Below, piece after piece: positions 33,545 to 38,869 of a stretch of DNA of 38,869 bases. Origin of the DNA: Clostridiaceae bacterium (GTDB taxonomy: Bacteria; Bacillota; Clostridia; DUPQ01); contig DUPQ01000062.1 in the NCBI GenBank assembly GCA_012838235.1, forward strand, positions 1 through 38,869, written 5' to 3'. The notes beneath the pieces were generated by a model that saw only the letters and a program-made list of their open reading frames with translations, did no database searches and was not told the DNA's origin. Position 1 is the stretch's first letter, and each line of letters begins with the position of its first letter. The translations under genes were made by a program, and so were the position numbers.

Positions 33545-34441
33545 ATGTTAAAAAGATCATTAGGAGAAAAGATTTTCAATATATTTAACCTGTTGGGAAT
33601 GTTTCTATTTACACTAATCATAGTTATTCCGGTATTATTCGTTTTCAGGAACTCTTTTGAGTTGAGTGAGACTGCTACGGCAACGCTGAGATTGTGGCCG
33701 GAAGACTTCAGTTTGGTATTCTACGGAATGGTTGTAAAAGACGAGACGGTATACAGACCGTTATTTAATTCCGTAATCGTAACTATAGTGGGAACACCTT
33801 TGACATTGCTTATTAACGCATTAGGCGCTTATACAATGAGTAAAAGAGAGCTTCCCGGAAAAGATTTCTTCGCTTATTACATGGTTATAATACCCATGCT
33901 TATAGGCGGCGGAGCAATTCCCAGTTTCCTTCTCATGAGAGCATTGGGACTGATAGATACCCTCTGGGTACTTATTATCCCCTCACTTGCTTCAGGATGG
34001 AACATGACCCTTCTAAGAAACTATTACTGGTCGATACCCAACGAATTGACCGAATCGGCACGTATAGACGGCGCTTCGGAAATGACTATTTTTGTAAAGA
34101 TAATACTACCGTTGTCCAAGCCGGTTCTTTCGGCATTAGGTCTTCTGTCCGGTCTGGGATTCTGGAATATATTCTATGCGGCAATGATATATATCAGAAC
34201 ACCGAGAAAATGGACATTCCCGGTTAAGATTCGTGAGACGGTTATGAAGAACGAAGGTAATGATAAACTCTGGGAAGAAATGATGGTTGCAGCGGGATTT
34301 GACCCGACGGAACTTCTTATCAACCAGTCGGGCTTAGGCGGAGCGATGATGGTTGTTTCTATGCTTCCGGTTCTGATTGTATATCCCTTCTTACAGAAGT
34401 ATTTTGCAGGCGGTATAATGGTAGGTTCGGTTAAAGGATAA
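33545..34441 (+). CDS. Carbohydrate ABC transporter permease, YtcP/LplC family
   Basis: 298 residues, six membrane segments. It has the EAA motif (ESARIDGASEMTIFVKIILPLSKP), the FNSVIVTIVGTPLTLLINALGAYTMSKRELPGK region (overlapping parts) and the family C-terminus YPFLQKYFAGGIMVGSVKG. With the upstream LplB-type gene it forms a heterodimeric channel. No solute-binding protein follows, unlike most such operons; a strong terminator ends the transcript. Confidence 0.92.
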   Translation: MLKRSLGEKIFNIFNLLGMFLFTLIIVIPVLFVFRNSFELSETATATLRLWPEDFSLVFYGMVVKDETVYRPLFNSVIVTIVGTPLTLLINALGAYTMSKRELPGKDFFAYYMVIIPMLIGGGAIPSFLLMRALGLIDTLWVLIIPSLASGWNMTLLRNYYWSIPNELTESARIDGASEMTIFVKIILPLSKPVLSALGLLSGLGFWNIFYAAMIYIRTPRKWTFPVKIRETVMKNEGNDKLWEEMMVAAGFDPTELLINQSGLGGAMMVVSMLPVLIVYPFLQKYFAGGIMVGSVKG

Positions 34442-34467
34442 TCAATCAGTAAATATATAAATTAACA

Positions 34468-34496
34468 AAAGGATGGGCGAATGCTCATCCTTTTTT
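34468..34496 (+). terminator. Terminator after the permease genes
   Basis: 11-bp stem (34468-34478 with 34483-34493, one G-T pair), loop gaat, followed by T residues to 34496. A strong Rho-independent terminator. Confidence 0.88.
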
Positions 34497-34596
34497 AAAG
34501 AAAAAAATTAAACTAATATTAAGGATAGCTTTAAGCGGATGAACCTATGATCGGAAGACAGATTTTAGCACTTCTTTCTAAAAATGTGGGAAGATT

Positions 34597-34689
34597 GCTA
34601 AAAACTCCCTCATGAAATGTGCAGAAAAGCTAAAAACTCCCTCATATTTTGTGAAAGCGGTTGAATTTCAGTTATTTTGCGGATATAAT
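34597..34689 (+). promoter_or_regulatory. Promoter of the second DUF4143 gene with duplicated 17-bp element
   Basis: gctaaaaactccctcat occurs identically at 34597-34613 and 34629-34645 (32 bases apart). Downstream, TTGAAT (34661-34666), a 17-base spacer and TATAAT (34684-34689) form a near-consensus promoter. The core aaactCCCTCA matches the repeats in front of the other DUF4143 gene at 17646-17679. Confidence 0.75.
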
Positions 34690-34712
34690 TGTGGCGAGGG
34701 ATAGTGAGTGAA

Positions 34713-36044
34713 ATGATTTATCTGAAAAGGAAAATAGACAACTTTCTGGAAGAATGGAAGGCAAATCCTGACAGAATGCCTTTGATTGTTAAAGGACCGC
34801 GTCAGGTAGGAAAGACCCAATCCGTTATACAATTCGGGAATGTTAATTATAAAAGTGTTGTTTATATTAACTTTGTAGAAGAACCGAAATACAAACTGAT
34901 TACAGCGGACGGATATAGCGCGGAAGGTATTATAAAAAATATTTCCAGAATGGATCCGTCTAAACAATTTATTGGAGGAGAAACTTTAATAATATTCGAC
35001 GAGTTGCAGGAATTTCCCGATATCGCGACATCATTAAAGTTTTTCAAAATCGACGGAAGATTTGATGTTATATGCAGCGGATCTATGCTCGGAATCAACT
35101 ATCATAAAATTGAAAGTAACAGTGTAGGCTATAAATCCGACTATGAAATGTACTCTATGGATTTTGAAGAATTTCTTTGGGCAAAGGGATATAATGATGG
35201 TCATATTGAAAGTATGCTGGAAAATATGAAAAATCTCACACCGTTCAATGAGGTGGAAATGTCGGTTTACAACAATCATTTTCTGGATTTTTGTATATTG
35301 GGAGGAATGCCTGCGATTGTTCGTGAATTTATTATAAAAGGAACATTTGAAGGTTCACTGGAACTTCAAAGACAGCTTATCATTGACTACAAAGAAGATA
35401 TCCGAAAATATGCCGTAGGTATGGATCAGACAAGAATATTGAATGTGTTCAATCACATTCCCATTCAGCTTGCTAAAGATAATAAAAAGTTTCAGATATC
35501 TAAAGTTGCTTCCGGCGCACGTTTTCGCGATTATCGCGGCTGCATTGAATGGTTAGACGATGCGGGAATTATAAATCTCTGCTATTGCCTGAATTTTCCC
35601 GAATTACCGCTGCGTGGAAACTACGATGATACAAAGTATAAGATTTACTTTGCAGATACCGGAATGCTTGTAGCAATGCTTGACGAAGAAGCCCAGGAAG
35701 ATATGAGAGCTAACAGAAACTTAGGAGTGTACAAAGGTGCACTGTATGAAAATATAGTGGGGGAAGCATTGAAAAAATCCGGATACAGTCTCTACTATTA
35801 CAAGCGGAACGATTCCACTTTGGAGCAGGATTTCTTTGTAAGGACGGCAAAATCTCTTATCCCGATAGAGGTAAAGGCGAAAGGCGGAACTGCCAAATCA
35901 ATGAGAATGCTGATTAGCGAGGATAGATATTCCGACATCAGTTACGGCATTAAACTTACCGGCGGTAATATCGGGTATAGCGAGGACATCTATACTTTTC
36001 CATATTTTTGCACCTTTTTATTGAAGAGGTATCTATCGGATTAA
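34713..36044 (+). CDS. AAA-type ATPase with DUF4143 domain (second copy)
   Basis: 443 residues from the ATG at 34713; in-frame starts further upstream (TTG 34689) overlap the -10. Walker A is GPRQVGKTQS (Lys34), followed by VVYINFVEEPKYK, Walker B-like LIIFDELQEFPDIATSLKFFK (overlapping parts), sensor FDVICSGSMLG and the DUF4143 half (KFQISKVASGARFRDYRGCIEWLDDAGII, TKYKIYFADTGMLVAML). A C-terminal nuclease-like signature (LEQDFFVR...LIPIEVKAKGG) ends it. It is a different subfamily from the copy at 16329-17600. Function unproven. It is a single-gene unit between a terminator and the next promoter. Confidence 0.9.
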   Translation: MIYLKRKIDNFLEEWKANPDRMPLIVKGPRQVGKTQSVIQFGNVNYKSVVYINFVEEPKYKLITADGYSAEGIIKNISRMDPSKQFIGGETLIIFDELQEFPDIATSLKFFKIDGRFDVICSGSMLGINYHKIESNSVGYKSDYEMYSMDFEEFLWAKGYNDGHIESMLENMKNLTPFNEVEMSVYNNHFLDFCILGGMPAIVREFIIKGTFEGSLELQRQLIIDYKEDIRKYAVGMDQTRILNVFNHIPIQLAKDNKKFQISKVASGARFRDYRGCIEWLDDAGIINLCYCLNFPELPLRGNYDDTKYKIYFADTGMLVAMLDEEAQEDMRANRNLGVYKGALYENIVGEALKKSGYSLYYYKRNDSTLEQDFFVRTAKSLIPIEVKAKGGTAKSMRMLISEDRYSDISYGIKLTGGNIGYSEDIYTFPYFCTFLLKRYLSD

Positions 36045-36060
36045 CTAATCCTTTTTGATG

Positions 36061-36116
36061 TTGAAGGCAATCTTTAAAACGGGTATACTGTTAGCAGTAA
36101 AATACTGAAGCGGAGG
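36061..36116 (+). promoter_or_regulatory. Promoter and ribosome site of the second URO-D-family gene
   Basis: TTGAAG (36061-36066), a 17-base spacer and TATACT (36084-36089); CGGAGG at 36111-36116 precedes the ATG by six bases. Confidence 0.7.
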
Positions 36117-36122
36117 TTTTGT

Positions 36123-37175
36123 ATGGATTACAAAAGAACGGATGAGATAATCAAAAGAACAAAGGATATGTATGAGTCGGGAAAAGGTGCCCTTATACAG
36201 GTTAAGGAGATATTCAGCGGAATTGATGTGCCTTTTCGTCCGTTGGACAGTTTCGGATTACCTAAGAATATGGAAACTTATCTGGATTATATGATTGAAA
36301 GACAGCGTATCTTCTGGGACACTCGAAACCAAATACCCGATGATATAATACAGTCCATTACGGTACGCTACGGTATAGCGGAACATTCAGCTTTTATGGG
36401 CGGAGACGTCACCTTTTCCGAAACCACTTCATGGCATCATCAACATGTGAAAGATTACTCAGATTACACTCTTGCGAAGGTTGATGAGTCAAATATATGG
36501 AGGAATCTTGTAATAGAAGGAATGAAATATATGAAGAGCAAGGTGAAAGATGAGTTCTTTATAAGATTCAGAGGTGCGGACGGTCCATTGGATGTGGTCA
36601 ATGCATTACGCGGAAACGATATATTTTACGATTTTTATGATGAAGAAGAAGGTTTGTTGGAGCTTACATCAAAATGCACCGATGCAATAATATACATGCT
36701 GAAAGAGCAGCAGAAAATAGTTACCGAGTACAAAGGATATGTTATATCGGGATTTGATGTTATCATGCCGAAAGGTTATGCGGGGCATCTTTCGGTGGAT
36801 GCGACAACTATGTTGTCCGATGAGATGTTCAGAAAATTCGAAGTTCCGTTTCTTGAACGAATAGGTGATAACTTTGACGGATTATTCTTCCATGTACATT
36901 CGGTCGGACACCATGTCATACCTGCGGTTTGCGAAGTGGATAAGATAAAGTTTGTGGAAATATCTAATGATCCCAATGCACCGAGAGGTATTGAGGTTTA
37001 TAAAAAGTATGAGAAGGAACTCAGTAATAAGATTGTAACTGTAGCTTTAACCAAAGAGGAAATAATTGATAATCTGAACTTTTTAAGGGACAAGAAAGTC
37101 ATCGTCTGGTATGATGCAAGCGATGTTGAAGATGCAAAAAAGGCTGTCGATCTTGTCAGGAGTAAGTTGGGATAA
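36123..37175 (+). CDS. URO-D-superfamily protein (methyltransferase-like), divergent
   Basis: 350 residues with the TIM-barrel pattern of the uroporphyrinogen decarboxylase/MtaA superfamily: FRPLDSFGLPKNMETYLDYMIERQ, FRGADGPLDVVNALRGND, SGFDVIMPKGYAGHLSVDATTMLS, LFFHVHSVGHHVIPAVCEVDKIKFVEISNDPN (overlapping parts), and ASDVEDAKKAVDLVRSKLG at the end. It is only distantly similar to the gene at 20390 and has no corrinoid protein next to it. The function is not haem synthesis by context; methyl transfer to or from a corrinoid or thiol is the family-based guess. It precedes a sensor kinase gene by 18 bases, possibly in one transcript. Confidence 0.65.
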   Translation: MDYKRTDEIIKRTKDMYESGKGALIQVKEIFSGIDVPFRPLDSFGLPKNMETYLDYMIERQRIFWDTRNQIPDDIIQSITVRYGIAEHSAFMGGDVTFSETTSWHHQHVKDYSDYTLAKVDESNIWRNLVIEGMKYMKSKVKDEFFIRFRGADGPLDVVNALRGNDIFYDFYDEEEGLLELTSKCTDAIIYMLKEQQKIVTEYKGYVISGFDVIMPKGYAGHLSVDATTMLSDEMFRKFEVPFLERIGDNFDGLFFHVHSVGHHVIPAVCEVDKIKFVEISNDPNAPRGIEVYKKYEKELSNKIVTVALTKEEIIDNLNFLRDKKVIVWYDASDVEDAKKAVDLVRSKLG

Positions 37176-37193
37176 GAAAGGAACAGATAAAAA

Positions 37194-38869
37194 CTGAGAA
37201 AAGATACTGCCCAAAAAAGCTTAAAAAACAAATTGCTTGGTGTATTGGTCATATGCCTTGCCATAGTTTTATTATTGATAACGGCCAATAATATAATCCT
37301 GGCTAAAATTGCCGAGCGCGATAAAAACAGGCTGTTGGAAGAAACCGACCGCCGTATCGTTTTGATGTATACAAAGCAAGTGGAGATGTTTGATTCGGTA
37401 GCAAGCAATATCGCAAACAGCGATATGTTATCGGAATATGCGGATAACATTTATTATCTCGATGATATAATGCATGATAATTCCGATATTTTCCGCTACT
37501 TTAAACTTATGAGCAATACAAATGAATATATAGACCATATCATGATTTACGATTATGAACTTGAGTATCTGCTGAACGGCAGAAATGAGTTTGCCGCATA
37601 TGTTGATAAAGCCGGATTCCCTTGGTTTATCCAACGTGTGGAAGGAAGAATCCCTTCGGCTGATCTTGATAAGTACTGCATGTGGCATATTTATGATGAA
37701 TATATAGCCATAACATACAAGGCCGATGTTCTCAATCCGTCACTTAATCGTCGTGTTTTTATAACATTGAATATTACACAAACGGATTTCGCACGGTTTC
37801 TTGACGGACCTGTTTTGACAGAGAACTCAACAAACGGGTTTATTTCCAAAGACGACAACTTTTTCTTCAGCGGCAGCGAAGAGATACTTATGTATAAGAC
37901 GCGAGGACAGGCTTTTGATTATTTCGACGACCTTTTAATAAAAGAAAAAGTAACAATAGAACATAACTATGTGCTGTATTACCTGCAGTATTCGCCATTG
38001 GATTGTGATTATGATTTAGGAATTGTATACCTTATCCCGGAAAAGGATATAGCGAATGATGTATATAAGTATACCGTTATAATCTCGATAGGAGTTTCTT
38101 TGTTTATTCTTATATTGTGCTATTCTATTTTCCGAAGAATATTGGAAACCAATGTTCAAAGACCCATTTCCCGGCTGATCAGAGGTATGGAAAAAGTAGG
38201 CAGCGGAGATTTTACCTCCAAGCTGGATGACAGCATATGTAAGGATAATGAGATAAAAGGTCTGTTTCATGCCTACAACTCCATGACGGACAGAGCTACT
38301 GTGCTGATTGAAGAGCTGTACCAAGCCGAACTTTACAGAAAACAGCTGGAACTGCAGACTTTACGGGACAAGATAGATCCGCATTTTCTGTACAATACTC
38401 TGGATACCATTAACTGGACTGCAAAAGAGCATAATGTTGAAGAAATATCTAAAATAGTTGTGGCCCTTTCCACCATGTACAGGAAAATATTTAACAGAGG
38501 ACAAGATTTAACCACCATAAAAGATGCTTTGGAAGGTATTGAATGCTATCTTGACATACAAAGAATAAGGTACGGAGAATCCTTTTCCTACCATATATTC
38601 TGCCCCGATGAACTTAAAGAATGTGTAATACTTAACCTCATAATTCAGACTGTTGTGGAGAATGCAATTATTCACGGATTGGAAGACAGAGACTCGGGAA
38701 TTCTTAAGATATATGTAGAGCATGAGAAAAATGACGATGATTCAAAAGGTGATATAATAATAAAGGTAATAGATAACGGTATCGGAATGACTGAGGAAAA
38801 GCTTAACCTGATAACATCCAGCATAAATTCCGCCAAACTGGAGAGCGAATCGGGGTTAAGAAATGTACA
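37194..38869 (+). CDS. YesM-type sensor histidine kinase (3' end outside window)
   Basis: 558 codons are visible and the frame is open at the window end. An in-frame stop at 37188 and no ATG, GTG or TTG near the ribosome site AAAGGA (37177-37182) make CTG at 37194 the likely start (RKDTAQKSLKNKLLG...). Two membrane segments (about 12-32 and 287-305) flank a sensor domain. Then come a HAMP region (RPISRLIRGMEKVGSGDFTSKL), the His_kinase phosphoacceptor His397 (RDKIDPHFLYNTLDTINW), the ATPase N-box VVENAIIHGLED (Asn490) and the G1 box DNGIGM. YesM kinases usually pair with a YesN/AraC-type regulator and control sugar ABC transporters such as the LplB/YtcP pair nearby; the regulator would lie beyond the window. 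Confidence 0.88.
   Translation, partial: MRKDTAQKSLKNKLLGVLVICLAIVLLLITANNIILAKIAERDKNRLLEETDRRIVLMYTKQVEMFDSVASNIANSDMLSEYADNIYYLDDIMHDNSDIFRYFKLMSNTNEYIDHIMIYDYELEYLLNGRNEFAAYVDKAGFPWFIQRVEGRIPSADLDKYCMWHIYDEYIAITYKADVLNPSLNRRVFITLNITQTDFARFLDGPVLTENSTNGFISKDDNFFFSGSEEILMYKTRGQAFDYFDDLLIKEKVTIEHNYVLYYLQYSPLDCDYDLGIVYLIPEKDIANDVYKYTVIISIGVSLFILILCYSIFRRILETNVQRPISRLIRGMEKVGSGDFTSKLDDSICKDNEIKGLFHAYNSMTDRATVLIEELYQAELYRKQLELQTLRDKIDPHFLYNTLDTINWTAKEHNVEEISKIVVALSTMYRKIFNRGQDLTTIKDALEGIECYLDIQRIRYGESFSYHIFCPDELKECVILNLIIQTVVENAIIHGLEDRDSGILKIYVEHEKNDDDSKGDIIIKVIDNGIGMTEEKLNLITSSINSAKLESESGLRNV

Overview
The window looks like a chromosomal segment of a low-GC Gram-positive anaerobe of the class Clostridia. 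The evidence is strong Shine-Dalgarno sites, AT-rich TTGACA/TATAAT promoters, Rho-independent terminators, split gcvPA/gcvPB genes, SLH cell-wall anchoring modules, a cobalamin riboswitch, LplB/YtcP-type permeases and a YesM-type kinase. No tRNA, rRNA, CRISPR array or intact insertion sequence was recognised.

Layout. 1-4293: 3' part of a giant surface protein made of roughly 206-residue modules, each an Ig-like (BIG2) part plus a BspA-like leucine-rich part. 4426-5829: an AlbA/Schlafen-type ATPase-regulator with repeated AATGTCG motifs in its promoter and again inside the gene. 5850-8693: 2-amino-3-ketobutyrate CoA ligase, then an esterase and a polytopic membrane protein. 8726-12613: a cobalamin riboswitch with a terminator ahead of three exported proteins: a tandem DUF4430 protein with SLH, an alpha/alpha-toroid protein with SLH, and a DUF4430 lipoprotein. 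12688-15688: a LexA/DinR-type SOS box inside the promoter of a Y-family polymerase, small protein, SRAP and WYL operon. 15689-16328: repeats and a doubtful relic ORF. 16329-20215 (minus strand): DUF4143 ATPase, hicB with a short hicA, a family-6 DNA glycosylase, a membrane protein and an SPFH protein. 20390-26435: a URO-D-family protein, then gcvT-gcvH-gcvPA-gcvPB and a GntR regulator. 26523-28014: a Phd-type antitoxin without a visible toxin, and a PfkB kinase. 28154-32459: transglutaminase-like lipoprotein, methionine aminopeptidase, MFS carrier, M42 peptidase. 32590-38869: two sugar-type ABC permeases, a second DUF4143 ATPase, a second URO-D-family protein and a histidine kinase running off the window.

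How the genes may work together. The most striking unit is the riboswitch operon. Its domains, an alpha/alpha toroid and DUF4430 (transcobalamin-like C-terminal) modules, are the two halves of animal intrinsic factor/transcobalamin. Here they are split over separate wall- or membrane-anchored proteins under B12 control, which suggests a surface cobalamin-capture system. The SOS operon combines translesion synthesis with abasic-site shielding. The gcv operon breaks down glycine, and kbl could supply glycine from threonine. The two DUF4143 ATPase genes, 17 kb apart, share a repeated CCTCA-containing motif at their promoters, which hints at a common regulatory logic not explained by their annotation.
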